Program-made: the position numbers and the translations under genes
Shown: positions 17,061 through 26,299 of the stretch, in pieces
Numbering within the stretch: the first letter of the stretch is position 1
Layout of the letters: every line of letters begins with the position of its first letter
Assembly (NCBI RefSeq): GCF_005405345.1
Contig: NZ_BJDW01000004.1
Span: 62,001 to 126,000, forward strand
Direction: 5' to 3'
DNA: 64,000 nucleotides
Source: Enterococcus viikkiensis
Lineage (GTDB): Bacteria > Bacillota > Bacilli > Lactobacillales > Enterococcaceae
The notes under the pieces: generated by a model
Seen by the model: only the letters and a program-made list of their open reading frames with translations
Databases searched by the model: none
What the model was told of the DNA's origin: nothing

Positions 17061-17966
17061 TTATAAAAATAATAATAAACCTGTCATTAACACTAGACTG
17101 ATTAAAAAACTGAGGGACGATGTGAACCCGACTACTTCAGCTCGCATGCCCGCCGCCACACTATTGATCACGCCAAAGGTTGTAATCGGTCCAACTGAAA
17201 CGAGACATAAAACGGTTTTGATCATTGTTGGCAGTGGCAATAGTAAAAAGGATAGACCTAAGAATAAACCGGCACCATACTTAATTGCCAAAATACGTCC
17301 AACTAATACCAAATCCTTTCGCGGCAAGCGTAGCTCCAAAAATAGCCCAATCATAAACATCGACAGAAAGGTATTGGCGTTTGCGATTGGCTGTGCCAGT
17401 TGAAAAAAAGCAACCGGCAACTCAACAGCCAGCATTCGCAAGAACAGCATGATCAAATAGCACAGAAAAGGTACCGAATGACCTAGCCGGCTTAAAACCT
17501 TTTTCATACTCGGCCGTTCTTCATTACTACCGGTCAACCCCTCAATCACGACATTCGATCCGCCAGCCAGCATGATGCTGTTGCCGATATCAAAAAAAGA
17601 TAAAATCGGAATCGCCTGCGGCATAAAGCTTTGCACAAAGGGAATCGCAAAATTTCCGATGTTATAGCCAGAAACTCCATACATTAAAAATTCCTGTTCT
17701 TCGCGTTCCTGCTTTTTAGACAGAACATGACCAATCAAAATCATGACTACGTTTAAGATTCCCCCTGCGACAATCAACAATAGCAGCTGATTCTTTACTT
17801 CTAGTGCTTGGAGATTCACGATGATCGCTGCTGGCAAGGTCACATTCACTACGATTTTAGAAATGATCGAGCCATCGGCCTTCCTCAATACATTGAAACG
17901 TTTCGTCAAATAGCCTATCAAGATAATAACAAATAATCCCAATGAGTTTAATAAAACTGCTCCCAA
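17061..17966 (-). CDS. AEC family transporter
   Basis: The 301-residue, very hydrophobic product has about ten predicted membrane helices in the two five-helix halves of the auxin-efflux-carrier (AEC) family. In bacteria the family includes malate and other organic-acid permeases; substrate cannot be read from sequence. The start is TTG at 17966 with GAGGGA seven bases upstream (MGAVLLNSLGLFVIIL). A central soluble loop (TGSNEERPSMKK) separates the halves. It precedes nfo closely. The pairing with a DNA-repair gene gives no functional hint. Confidence 0.85.
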   Translation of the reverse strand: MGAVLLNSLGLFVIILIGYLTKRFNVLRKADGSIISKIVVNVTLPAAIIVNLQALEVKNQLLLLIVAGGILNVVMILIGHVLSKKQEREEQEFLMYGVSGYNIGNFAIPFVQSFMPQAIPILSFFDIGNSIMLAGGSNVVIEGLTGSNEERPSMKKVLSRLGHSVPFLCYLIMLFLRMLAVELPVAFFQLAQPIANANTFLSMFMIGLFLELRLPRKDLVLVGRILAIKYGAGLFLGLSFLLLPLPTMIKTVLCLVSVGPITTFGVINSVAAGMRAEVVGFTSSLSFLISLVLMTGLLLFL

Positions 17967-18018
17967 ATAAATCCCTCACTTTAAGCACTAAACCGTTTTC
18001 TCCTTATAATAAAGAAAG

Positions 18019-18048
18019 AGGATTGCGCCAACTCCGTGGGACAATCCT
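18019..18048 (-). terminator. Probable terminator after tyrS
   Basis: On the minus strand a 7-bp stem AGGATTG/CAATCCT, with an internally structured loop, is followed by CTTTCTTT. It lies 15 bases past the tyrS stop. The T tract is interrupted, so it may leak into the AEC gene. Confidence 0.5.
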
Positions 18049-18062
18049 GCTTCATCTTCACA

Positions 18063-19325
18063 CTAAAACTGTAAAACAAAATATTTTTTCTTACCGCGAC
18101 GGACTACGATGTATTCATCGACCAATTTGTCTTGGTCACTTAACGTGTAAGCCACGTCTTGGATTCGATCGCCATTGATGTAGATCGCACCGTTCGTAAT
18201 ATCTTCACGGGCTTGTCGTTTTGATTTTTCGATCTCCGCTGTCAGCAAGATTTCTACTAGATTCAAATCATCTTCGGCTTGCACTTGGTAACTCGGGACA
18301 TTTTTGAAGCCTTGTTTGATTTCTTCAGCATTTAATTGCTTCACTTCGCCGCTGAATAATGCTGCTGAGATGTTTACCGCTTGTTCATAGGCTTCCGCAC
18401 CATGAACCAAGGTAGTCACTGCTTTAGCTAACGCTTTTTGGGCTGCTCGTTGTTCAGGAGCTGCGGTAAATTCTTTTTCGATTGCCGCGATCTCATCTAA
18501 GCTCAAGAAAGTAAAGTATTTCAAGAATTTGATAGCATCACGGTCATCCGTATTGATCCAAAATTGATAGAACTCGTAAGGGGTTGTTTTTTCAGGATCC
18601 AACCAAACGGCATTGCCTTCAGTTTTTCCAAATTTCGTTCCATCCGCTTTGGTAATCAATGGCATCGTCAAGCCAAAAGCCTGCTTGCCTGCTTCACGGC
18701 GAATCAATTCGATTCCAGAGGTGATGTTCCCCCATTGATCGCTTCCGCCTAATTGCAATAAACAGCCGTAGCGTTTGTTTAATTCATAGAAATCATAAGC
18801 TTGTAGTAATTGATAAGCGAACTCTGTGTAAGAAATGCCTGACTCGATCCGGCGTTTAACACTTTCCTTACTCATCATATAGTTGATCGTAAAGTTTTTA
18901 CCAACATCCCGCAAGAAGTCGATCATTTTTAACTCGCCTAACCACTCGTAGTTATTCGCGACGATTGCTGGGTTTTCTTTATTTTCAAAGTCAATGATTC
19001 CTGAAAGCTGATTTTTGATACTTTGTGACCAGCTTTTTACGGTATCTAAAGTATTTAATTGACGCTCCGCATCTTTAAATGAAGGATCGCCGATCATTCC
19101 AGTCCCCCCGCCAACTAATGCAATCGGTACATGGCCATTTTGTTGAAAGCGACGCAAGGTTAAAATCGGCAATAAATGACCGATATGCAAGCTGTCTGCA
19201 GTCGGGTCGAAGCCGATATATAATTTAACAGACTCTTCATTTAATTGTTTTTTTAGGGCTTCTTCGTCTGTTACTTGAAAAATCAAGCCGCGGTCTTTTA
19301 GTTCTTTAAAAAAGTCTGAACGCAT
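18063..19325 (-). CDS. tyrS: Tyrosyl-tRNA synthetase
   Basis: The 420-residue class I synthetase charges tRNA-Tyr. The HIGH motif is at residues 47-50 (SLHIGHLLP), and the KMSKS equivalent is KFGKT at 231-235. The tyrosine pocket includes [12 protein letters not shown] and [10 protein letters not shown]. The C-terminal S4 RNA-binding domain ([18 protein letters not shown]) is intact. ATG at 19325 lies six bases after AAGGAGG; the longer frame to 19367 is rejected. Many Firmicutes tyrS genes have a T-box, but no T-box core lies upstream here. It is divergent from a class A PBP gene, an arrangement also known from streptococci. Confidence 0.95.
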   Translation of the reverse strand: MRSDFFKELKDRGLIFQVTDEEALKKQLNEESVKLYIGFDPTADSLHIGHLLPILTLRRFQQNGHVPIALVGGGTGMIGDPSFKDAERQLNTLDTVKSWSQSIKNQLSGIIDFENKENPAIVANNYEWLGELKMIDFLRDVGKNFTINYMMSKESVKRRIESGISYTEFAYQLLQAYDFYELNKRYGCLLQLGGSDQWGNITSGIELIRREAGKQAFGLTMPLITKADGTKFGKTEGNAVWLDPEKTTPYEFYQFWINTDDRDAIKFLKYFTFLSLDEIAAIEKEFTAAPEQRAAQKALAKAVTTLVHGAEAYEQAVNISAALFSGEVKQLNAEEIKQGFKNVPSYQVQAEDDLNLVEILLTAEIEKSKRQAREDITNGAIYINGDRIQDVAYTLSDQDKLVDEYIVVRRGKKKYFVLQF

Positions 19326-19574
19326 TTTTTTCCTCCTTATTATCATTACCAAAAATTTGATTTTCATCGTTGGTGAATGTCATCAAACAGCAACGATTTA
19401 TACTTTCCCATATTAACCGAAAAAATAAGGAAATAAAAGCCATTCGCTAGATTTCTTTGAAGTTCTCTTCTATTAAAATTCGCTTGAAAGAAATTTTCTT
19501 CCTCGATATAAATAAGCGTTGTTTTATATTCCTTAACAATTACTTGAAGTTTTCATTACAAACATTGCATCCGC
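19326..19574. other. Divergent tyrS/PBP intergenic region
   Basis: This AT-rich stretch has no T-box core and no convincing open frame. A possible -10 for tyrS (TATAAA on the minus strand, 19397-19402) lacks a good -35. Nothing else stands out. Confidence 0.4.
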
Positions 19575-19604
19575 TTGTTAATAGAAGCAAAACTTTGCTA
19601 TAAT
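19575..19604 (+). promoter_or_regulatory. Promoter of the class A PBP gene
   Basis: TTGTTA (19575-19580), an 18-base spacer and TATAAT (19599-19604), with TGC directly before the -10 (extended -10). Confidence 0.75.
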
Positions 19605-19646
19605 TCAACAGATAATTAAAATGTAGAATTTAATGAGGTGAACTTT

Positions 19647-22016
19647 TTGGCTCACAAGAAAAAAGTGACGAAGCAAGCGAAAAAGAGCAACAAAGGCAAA
19701 TCAAGAACTTCTTTAGGAGGCCTTTTTGCTCTGAATGTTTCCCTGAGAGTGGTCAAGTCTTTACTACTTGGCTTTGTCGTAGTGCTCTTTTTAGGCGGAA
19801 TGCTTGCTTTAGGAGTCGGCGCCGGCTATTTTGCCCATCTTGTCGAAGGAACTCCGACACCAACCAAGTCAGAAATGAAACAAAAGGTTGGTGATATCGC
19901 AGAATCTTCTAGATTGCTTTATGCTGATGACCAAGAATTAGCGACGATTCAAGCGGATCCTATCCGAGAAAAAATCAATTCGGATGAAATCTCTCCGTGG
20001 GTTAAAAAAGCATTAGTCGCAACGGAAGACGAAAATTTTTATGAACACCGTGGGGTCGTACCAAAAGCAGTTGTGCGAGCCTTGTTAGGAGAAGTCATTG
20101 GTTTTGGAGCAGGTTCTGGTGGCTCCACGTTAACGCAACAGTTAATTAAACAGCAAGTGTTGACGAATGAGACCTCCTTTAAACGAAAAGCCAATGAGAT
20201 CGTTCTAGCCCTGGATGTTGAAAAATATTTAAGCAAAGATGAAATCTTAACTGCCTATTTAAACGTTTCGCCTTTTGGCCGAAATAATAAGGGACAAAAC
20301 ATTGCTGGGGTTGAAGAAGCCGCGATTGGTATTTTTGGTGTTCACGCCAAAGAATTAAACTTACCGCAATCAGCTTTCATCGCTGGTTTGCCCCAGAGTC
20401 CGATTGTTTATAGCCCTTATACCAACACAGGTGATCTGAAACAAGATTATTCGTTAGGGATGGATCGCAAGAACGATGTCCTGTTTAACATGTATCGTGA
20501 ACAAGTGATTTCTAAAAAGGAATACGAAGATGCTAAGAACTATGATCTGGCAAAAGATTTCCAAGGCCGCCAAGACATGGAAGTTCAGAAGCACGGCTTC
20601 TTGTATTACACCGTCTATAATGAAGCAATCAGTATTGTCGCAAAGCAACAAGCCAAGGAAGATGGCATTAGCGATGCGGACTATGCCAAAACAGAAGTCA
20701 GCACCCGCTACATCGAGCAGGCAAAAGTAAAAATGCAAAATCAAGGCCTAGTCGTTCATTCAACAATTGATAAAAACATTTATGATGCGATGCAATTAGG
20801 AGTCGCTCAATATGGCCAAAACTTAGACGATGGGTCTGGTACCCCAGTCGAAACTGGTTCCGTCTTAATGGATAATAAGACTGGTCGTATTTATGGATTC
20901 GTCGGTAGTCGTGATTATTCATCTAACCAAAATAATCATGCCTTTGACACCGCACGACAAGCGGGTTCATCCATTAAACCAGTGCTAGTTTACGGACCTG
21001 CGATTGATCAAGGATTGCTTGGGAGCGAATCACGAATTTCCGACTTTCCAATGAAGTACCAACGTGGTGAGGATGCTGGTAAAGCACTGGAAAATGCAGA
21101 AAACAAAGGGTCGAAGACTTTCCAAACAACCCGAGACGCCATTGCGCAATCCACCAACATCCCAGCCTATCATGTTTACCAAGACATGCTAGCTAAAAAA
21201 GGCTCCGATCAATTCGCCTATGATAATTATTTGAAAAAAATGAATTATCCGGCCTCTCATGACTGGGGCGTTGAAGCGGCACCGTTAGGAACCACGAATG
21301 TTTCCACATTGACCGAGGTCAATGGTTTCCAAACCTTAGCCAATGAAGGAGTCTACCAACAAGGCTATTTAATCGATTCGATTACTGATAGTACGGGCAA
21401 AGAAATCTACAAACATGCTAATGCACCCGTTCAAGTCTTTTCTAAGGCAACTGCTTCTATTATGAATGATTTGATGCGCAGCGTTATCGATGAACAGCGA
21501 ACAACGCCTTTCAAGCCAATCTTAAGTGGGATTAATTATCCATTAAGTACAGCTGACTGGGTTGGTAAGACGGGTACCACCGACAACTATTCAGACAATT
21601 GGTTGATTGTTTCTACCCCTTCGATTACTTTAGGATCGTGGACAGGTCGGGACGACAATAAACCAATGGCTGATGGTGCAGGAAATCGAACAGCTACTTA
21701 CATGGCGTATCTGGCTGATCGCATTTATCAAGTGAACCCGACGATTTTCGCAGAAAGTGAAAAATTTGAATTGTCTGATGACGTAAATCAAGTAAAAGTT
21801 TCTAGCTTTACTGGACTAAAACCAGGCAAAGTCAGTCAAAATGGAACCACTTATCAAGTACCTGGCGGCGAAACAACCTCACTTTGGGCAAAAGACGGCC
21901 CAGCTGAGAATAAATACGACTTCGGAATCGGCGGCAACGATGATGAATACAAAACGTATTGGAATACCCGCAACAAAGTAGCCGCCAAAGCTAAAGAAGA
22001 TAAAACGGATGACTAA
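19647..22016 (+). CDS. Class A penicillin-binding protein (transglycosylase/transpeptidase)
   Basis: The 789-residue bifunctional peptidoglycan synthase has a basic cytoplasmic head and one membrane helix at about 35-65. The GT51 glycosyltransferase domain follows, with catalytic Glu in TEDENFYEHRG (near 130) and GGSTLTQQLIKQ. The transpeptidase domain has SxxK (SSIK, about 441-444), SxN (STN, about 502-504) and KTG (about 641-643). The best start is TTG at 19647, six bases after GAGGTG; a GTG at 19638 lies within that ribosome site. Position next to divergent tyrS resembles streptococcal pbp1b. I cannot tell which of the three enterococcal class A enzymes it is. It has its own promoter and terminator. 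Confidence 0.94.
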   Translation: MAHKKKVTKQAKKSNKGKSRTSLGGLFALNVSLRVVKSLLLGFVVVLFLGGMLALGVGAGYFAHLVEGTPTPTKSEMKQKVGDIAESSRLLYADDQELATIQADPIREKINSDEISPWVKKALVATEDENFYEHRGVVPKAVVRALLGEVIGFGAGSGGSTLTQQLIKQQVLTNETSFKRKANEIVLALDVEKYLSKDEILTAYLNVSPFGRNNKGQNIAGVEEAAIGIFGVHAKELNLPQSAFIAGLPQSPIVYSPYTNTGDLKQDYSLGMDRKNDVLFNMYREQVISKKEYEDAKNYDLAKDFQGRQDMEVQKHGFLYYTVYNEAISIVAKQQAKEDGISDADYAKTEVSTRYIEQAKVKMQNQGLVVHSTIDKNIYDAMQLGVAQYGQNLDDGSGTPVETGSVLMDNKTGRIYGFVGSRDYSSNQNNHAFDTARQAGSSIKPVLVYGPAIDQGLLGSESRISDFPMKYQRGEDAGKALENAENKGSKTFQTTRDAIAQSTNIPAYHVYQDMLAKKGSDQFAYDNYLKKMNYPASHDWGVEAAPLGTTNVSTLTEVNGFQTLANEGVYQQGYLIDSITDSTGKEIYKHANAPVQVFSKATASIMNDLMRSVIDEQRTTPFKPILSGINYPLSTADWVGKTGTTDNYSDNWLIVSTPSITLGSWTGRDDNKPMADGAGNRTATYMAYLADRIYQVNPTIFAESEKFELSDDVNQVKVSSFTGLKPGKVSQNGTTYQVPGGETTSLWAKDGPAENKYDFGIGGNDDEYKTYWNTRNKVAAKAKEDKTDD

Positions 22017-22024
22017 CAGTGGTA

Positions 22025-22056
22025 AGATCTCTCTATACTAGAGAGATCTTTTTTTA
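22025..22056 (+). terminator. Terminator of the PBP gene
   Basis: A perfect 9-bp stem AGATCTCTC/GAGAGATCT with a seven-base loop is followed by eight to nine T. Confidence 0.92.
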
Positions 22057-22059
22057 TGA

Positions 22060-22088
22060 TTGTTCCTATTCGACGTTTTTGGTATTCT
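22060..22088 (+). promoter_or_regulatory. Promoter of the small membrane ORF
   Basis: TTGTTC (22060-22065), a 17-base spacer and TATTCT (22083-22088), with TGG before the -10. It lies directly after the PBP terminator and 30 bases before a ribosome site and ATG. Confidence 0.5.
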
Positions 22089-22118
22089 ACCGAAAACTAA
22101 GGAATTAATGGGAGAAAA

Positions 22119-22319
22119 ATGATCGTTACCGCTTTGATCTTTGCCTTCTCCATGTTTACTGTGGCAGGCCAACTGAGCTTCTTTTATCAAGCGCCCTTTT
22201 TCTTTAATTGGCTAGTCATCGGCCTAGGCGAATTACTTTCGATGTCCTTAGGCAGTTCAGGATTTCTTAATCAGCCAACGAATAAATTTAACGAAATAAA
22301 AACAAGACGCGTGAGCTAA
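22119..22319 (+). CDS. Small hydrophobic ORF, possible C-terminal remnant of a QueT-like permease
   Basis: The 66-codon frame begins at ATG 22119 with GGGAG four bases upstream and its own promoter-like sequence. Residues 1-50 form two hydrophobic segments; FFNWLVIGLGELLSMSLGSSGF resembles the last helix of QueT-type ECF substrate-binding proteins, where GLGE near the end is common. A full QueT has about 160-170 residues, so this would be only the end. The last six codons lie in the stem of the terminator at 22305-22333. It could be a real small membrane protein or a decayed gene that kept transcription signals. Confidence 0.4.
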   Translation: MIVTALIFAFSMFTVAGQLSFFYQAPFFFNWLVIGLGELLSMSLGSSGFLNQPTNKFNEIKTRRVS

Positions 22320-22340
22320 GTGCCCACGCGTCTGTTGTAT
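22305..22340 (-). terminator. Terminator of treC, overlapping the small ORF
   Basis: A perfect 9-bp GC-rich stem AGACGCGTG/CACGCGTCT is followed by TTGTTTTT on the minus strand and GTTGTATTTTT on the plus strand. It can act in both directions. Confidence 0.85.
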
Positions 22341-22346
22341 TTTTGT

Positions 22347-23972
22347 TTAGTCACAATAAATTGCGATTGATTGATACGGTTTTAGTTGAATATTTTTGTC
22401 TATCACTTCATCCTCATAGTTGTTAATCAAAATCTCTCCCGTTAAAAATTCGTCAGGAATTTCGATCGTTGTTTCTTGTGGGAAAAAGTTATTGATTACT
22501 AGCAGTGACTGCTTACCCAAGCGGCGAAGATAGCCATAAATTTGTGGATGATCCGGCAGAAATGCTTCATAGCTTCCTTCCGCAATCAACGGATAGTCTT
22601 TACGCAAGCGAATCAGTTTTTGATAGTAGCTGAAGATAGACCCTTGCTGCAATTCCTTGGCAACATTGATTTCATTCGCGGTTTTCCCTACTGATATCCA
22701 CGGGTTTACGGTTGAAAAGCCGCTATATTTTTCACTACTCCACTGCATCGGCGTACGGGAATTGTCACGGGATTTTGCTTTGACGATCTCAAAAGCGTCC
22801 ACTTCACTTTTCCCAGTATCCAACATTTCTTGATACGCATTTAGACTTTCTACATCCACATACTGATCCATCGAAGTAAAGTCGGGATCGACCATCCCGA
22901 TCTCTTCCCCCATATAGATATAGGGTGTGCCACGATTCAAATGAATCGTGCTCGCCAGCATTTTGGCACCCTCCACACGATAGTTATCCACATCAACAAA
23001 ACGATTCAACGCACGAGGTTGGTCATGATTATTCCAGAAAAGAGCATTCCAGCCATTCTCTTCACTCATTTGCGTTCCCCAAGTATGAAACAATTCTTTC
23101 AGTCTTGTGAAATCAAAAGGCATCTGAGTCCATTTTTTCCCGTCTACATAATCAACCTTCAAATGGTGGAAATTAAAGGTCATATTCAACTCGTGTCGTT
23201 CAGGCTTCGTATACAAAATACATTCCGGAATCGATGTAGCACTCATTTCCCCAACGGTGATAATTTCCGAATCTGCTCCATAGGTTGCTTGATTCAAGTC
23301 ACGCAGATACTCATGATTAATGGGGCGATCGGTATAAGCCGGCTTGCCGTCGTTTTCAGCACAATCCTTTAATTCTTCATCCTTACCGATCAAATTAATG
23401 ACATCAAAGCGAAAGCCCTTGACTCCTTTATCCATCCAAAAACGAACGACTTCATACAGTTCTTCTCGAAGCTCTGGATTGCGCCAATTTAAATCAGCTT
23501 GTGTCTTATCAAACAAGTGCAAGTAATAGTTCCCTGTATCGCCAAAGGGAGCCCAAGCGTTGCCGCCAAATTTTGAAACCCAATCCGTTGGCTGATCTCG
23601 AAGAATAAAATAATCTTGATATTTTTTTTCACCCGCTAGTGCTTTCTGGAACCACATGTGCTCTGTGGAGACATGGTTCAATACCATGTCAAACATGATA
23701 TCAATTTTTAGCTCCTGAGCGGCAAAAATCAACTCTTCTAATCCTTCCATCGAACCAAACAAAGGATTGACTGACTTATAATCAGCAATATCATAGCCAT
23801 TATCTTTTTGTGGACTGACATAAACTGGATTCAGCCAAATCATATCTACACCTAATTGTTGTAAATAAGGAAGCTTTTGTTTGATCCCAGCTAAGTCTCC
23901 AACACCATCTTGATTGGTATCCAAAAAAGATTTGGGATAGATTTGATAGATTACTTTCTCTTTAAAACTCAT
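22347..23972 (-). CDS. treC: Trehalose-6-phosphate hydrolase
   Basis: The 541-residue GH13 enzyme splits trehalose 6-phosphate into glucose and glucose 6-phosphate in the cytoplasm. The (beta/alpha)8 barrel motifs are DMVLNHVS, GFRFDVINLIG (nucleophile Asp), TVGEMSAT (acid Glu) and FWNNHDQPR. Closely related oligo-1,6-glucosidases share these; the trehalose assignment rests on the adjacent PTS transporter and treR. Length is typical. GGAGG precedes the ATG at 23972. It lies 17 bases after treP and ends at its own strong terminator. Confidence 0.93.
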   Translation of the reverse strand: MSFKEKVIYQIYPKSFLDTNQDGVGDLAGIKQKLPYLQQLGVDMIWLNPVYVSPQKDNGYDIADYKSVNPLFGSMEGLEELIFAAQELKIDIMFDMVLNHVSTEHMWFQKALAGEKKYQDYFILRDQPTDWVSKFGGNAWAPFGDTGNYYLHLFDKTQADLNWRNPELREELYEVVRFWMDKGVKGFRFDVINLIGKDEELKDCAENDGKPAYTDRPINHEYLRDLNQATYGADSEIITVGEMSATSIPECILYTKPERHELNMTFNFHHLKVDYVDGKKWTQMPFDFTRLKELFHTWGTQMSEENGWNALFWNNHDQPRALNRFVDVDNYRVEGAKMLASTIHLNRGTPYIYMGEEIGMVDPDFTSMDQYVDVESLNAYQEMLDTGKSEVDAFEIVKAKSRDNSRTPMQWSSEKYSGFSTVNPWISVGKTANEINVAKELQQGSIFSYYQKLIRLRKDYPLIAEGSYEAFLPDHPQIYGYLRRLGKQSLLVINNFFPQETTIEIPDEFLTGEILINNYEDEVIDKNIQLKPYQSIAIYCD

Positions 23973-23989
23973 GCAAAATGCCTCCAGCT

Positions 23990-25936
23990 TTATAATTCAG
24001 TAGCGATTAGAATTTTCTCATCGCTTGTAACAGGTGCTTCTTCAATCAATGGATCGACTTGGAAATCAGTGGCGTTCGTTACGATAATTGGTGTTTGAAC
24101 TTCATATCCAGCCGCTTTAATTGCCTCTACATCAAATTCCATTAGCAGCTGTCCTTTTTTGACACTGTCTCCTTGCTGAACATGACTAGTAAAATATTTT
24201 CCATCAAGTTGGACTGTGTCGATTCCAATATGGATCAACACTTCGGTTCCAGCTGTGCTGATCAAGCCAATCGCATGTTTCGTTGGAAACAATAAACTAA
24301 TTTGACCATCAAATGGTGCAACTAATTTTCCTTCACTCGGATCAATTACAACGCCTTGCCCCATCATTCCTTCCGCGAAAACAGGATCTTTAGCACTACT
24401 CAATGGGTGCAGCATACCAGCAATCGGTGCAAATAATTCGACAATTGCACCTGATTTTTTCGGTGTATCGTTACCTAGCGTTGGAACATTGGCTTCTTCC
24501 TCTCGATCCAATTTATTGAATAATCCGATGCGACGGAAGGTCAACGTTAATAGGAATGGTACCGCGATGGCGATAATCATGCCAATAGCAAAGATTAAAT
24601 AATCTTGCGGACGAATCGCTAAGATACCTGGCAAACCGCCGACACCGATCGACAATGCCCGAACTTTGAACAGCGTGATGAACAAGCCAGCAATGCCACT
24701 ACCGATCATCGCCGCGATAAATGGATACGTATATTTCAGGTTAATCCCGAACATCGCCGGTTCAGTCACACCTAACCAAGCAGATATTACAGATGGAATC
24801 GAAACTTGTTCTTCTTTTTTATTCCCACGGTGAGCAAAAACTACAGCTAAAACAGCCGCACCTTGCGCGATATTTGATAAACAAATCATCGGCCACAGAT
24901 TTGTTGAGCCAAAGTCCGCAATGAGTTGTGAATCGATGGCTAAGGTGGTGTGGTGTAATCCCGTAATAACCAATGGTGAGTACAACGCGCCAAAGATTCC
25001 ACCGAACAACCAGCTAAAGCTGGAAGTTAAACCGGCATTTACAACAGCGGAGATTGCGGTCCCAATTTTCCAACCAATCGGCCCTAAAATAAGGTGAGCG
25101 GCTAAAATCGTTGGGATCAACGAGAAGAACGGGACGAAAATCATAGAGATTGCTTCTGGAATATGTTTTCGGAAGAAACGTTCTAAATAAACTAATAAGA
25201 AACCTGCTAACATCGCTGGAATAACTTGAGCTTGATAACCAATTTTATCAACGGTGAAAAAACCGAAATCCCAAGTCCAATTTTTCGCGATTTCTGCAGC
25301 AGTTGTCCCATTTACAGCATAAGCATTCAACAGTTGAGGAGAAACGAGTGTAATCCCCAGAACAATTCCTAAAATTTCCGTGGCGCCCATCTTACGAGCG
25401 ATGCTCCACGTGATGCCCACGGGTAGGAAATGGAAGATGGCTTCCCCAGGGAGCCACAAGAACCCATTAACTCCATTCCAAAAAGTAGAAGCCTCAACGA
25501 TCGTCTGACCATCTAACCACCCCATTGGAACAGCTTCTAAAATATTACGAAACCCTAAAATCAAACCGCCGACAATAATTGCTGGTAATAATGGTGTAAA
25601 AATTTCTGCTAATACGGTAATGGCGCGTTGGACTGGATTTTGATTTTGCTTCGCTGCTGATTTTGCTGCTTCCTTCGAAACACCTTCAATACCGGCTTTT
25701 GCAATAAATTCATTATAGAAAATGGCAACATCATTTCCAATAATGACTTGGAACTGTCCAGCATTGGTAAACATACCTTTGACGCTTGGAATATCATCGA
25801 TTCGATCTTCGTCCGCTTTCTTCGGATCATTCAAGACAAAGCGCATCCTAGTGGCACAATGAGTCACTGCGGAAATATTTTTCTTGCCGCCAATCGCAGT
25901 CAATAGTTCCTGGGTGTCCTTTTCATATTTTCCCAT
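23990..25936 (-). CDS. treP: Trehalose-specific PTS enzyme EIIBCA
   Basis: The 648-residue permease imports trehalose as trehalose 6-phosphate. Domain order: an EIIB of the glucose type with phospho-Cys C27 (VTHCATRMRF), a multi-helix EIIC (about 105-470), and a C-terminal EIIA of the Crr type with the active-site His in HIGIDTVQLDG and the partner His in PTKHAIGL. Several Bacillus and enteric trehalose PTS proteins lack the fused EIIA; this one is complete. The ATG at 25936 follows GGAGGG. Its promoter overlaps a cre-like palindrome, and the regulator gene treR is divergent. Confidence 0.93.
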   Translation of the reverse strand: MGKYEKDTQELLTAIGGKKNISAVTHCATRMRFVLNDPKKADEDRIDDIPSVKGMFTNAGQFQVIIGNDVAIFYNEFIAKAGIEGVSKEAAKSAAKQNQNPVQRAITVLAEIFTPLLPAIIVGGLILGFRNILEAVPMGWLDGQTIVEASTFWNGVNGFLWLPGEAIFHFLPVGITWSIARKMGATEILGIVLGITLVSPQLLNAYAVNGTTAAEIAKNWTWDFGFFTVDKIGYQAQVIPAMLAGFLLVYLERFFRKHIPEAISMIFVPFFSLIPTILAAHLILGPIGWKIGTAISAVVNAGLTSSFSWLFGGIFGALYSPLVITGLHHTTLAIDSQLIADFGSTNLWPMICLSNIAQGAAVLAVVFAHRGNKKEEQVSIPSVISAWLGVTEPAMFGINLKYTYPFIAAMIGSGIAGLFITLFKVRALSIGVGGLPGILAIRPQDYLIFAIGMIIAIAVPFLLTLTFRRIGLFNKLDREEEANVPTLGNDTPKKSGAIVELFAPIAGMLHPLSSAKDPVFAEGMMGQGVVIDPSEGKLVAPFDGQISLLFPTKHAIGLISTAGTEVLIHIGIDTVQLDGKYFTSHVQQGDSVKKGQLLMEFDVEAIKAAGYEVQTPIIVTNATDFQVDPLIEEAPVTSDEKILIATEL

Positions 25937-25988
25937 CTGTTTTCCCTCCGTTGTTTAACTTGTATGAATAAGTTCGATTGCTAACTTT

Positions 25989-26026
25989 ACTATAAAGGCA
26001 GCTAAGTTTTTTGTAAATCGTTTACA
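25989..26026 (-). promoter_or_regulatory. treP promoter overlapped by a cre-like palindrome
   Basis: TTTACA (26012-26017), a 17-base spacer and TATAGT (25989-25994) on the minus strand. The -35 is one arm of the palindrome TGTAAA-TCG-TTTACA (26012-26026), which fits a catabolite-responsive element with two deviations. CcpA bound there would block the promoter. Confidence 0.7.
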
Positions 26027-26109
26027 TTTTGTCCAAACATTTTATTATTAGAACAATTTAATTTTAGGAAATGAAAACAAATTTTATAAATGAAATATAT
26101 GTATTGATA

Positions 26110-26127
26110 TTACCGACCTGTCGGTAA
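26110..26127. promoter_or_regulatory. Perfect 18-bp palindrome in the treP-treR intergenic region
   Basis: TTACCGAC-CT-GTCGGTAA has perfect 8-bp arms around a 2-bp centre. It is between the treP and treR promoters. The form is typical of TetR-family operators rather than known TreR sites; which protein binds it is unknown. Confidence 0.55.
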
Positions 26128-26187
26128 ACTACCCAACAGGTTTTCTATAAGATAAAAATTTCCTCATTTTTATTCCTAAATCTATCT

Positions 26188-26224
26188 GGAAAGCGTTTTA
26201 CTTTTATTTTTTTCTTTGTATACT
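26188..26224 (+). promoter_or_regulatory. treR promoter region with cre-like site
   Basis: The minus strand of 26188-26201 reads GTAAAACGCTTTCC, close to the cre consensus. TATACT (26219-26224) is a candidate -10 for treR, with a weak TTTTAC -35 at 26196-26201 overlapping the cre-like site. Confidence 0.5.
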
Positions 26225-26299
26225 TAGAATACCGATACGGACAAGTTGGAAAAGTCAATTTTTCCTTCACTTATTCGCAAAATTGGGTAGGAGGTTGGA

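Noticed and set aside
19326-19640. Possible T-box in front of tyrS
   Set aside because: The conserved GGTGG core and a terminator before tyrS are both absent.
26110-26127. Palindrome as a cre site
   Set aside because: It lacks the TGnAAnCG core; separate cre-like sites lie on both sides.
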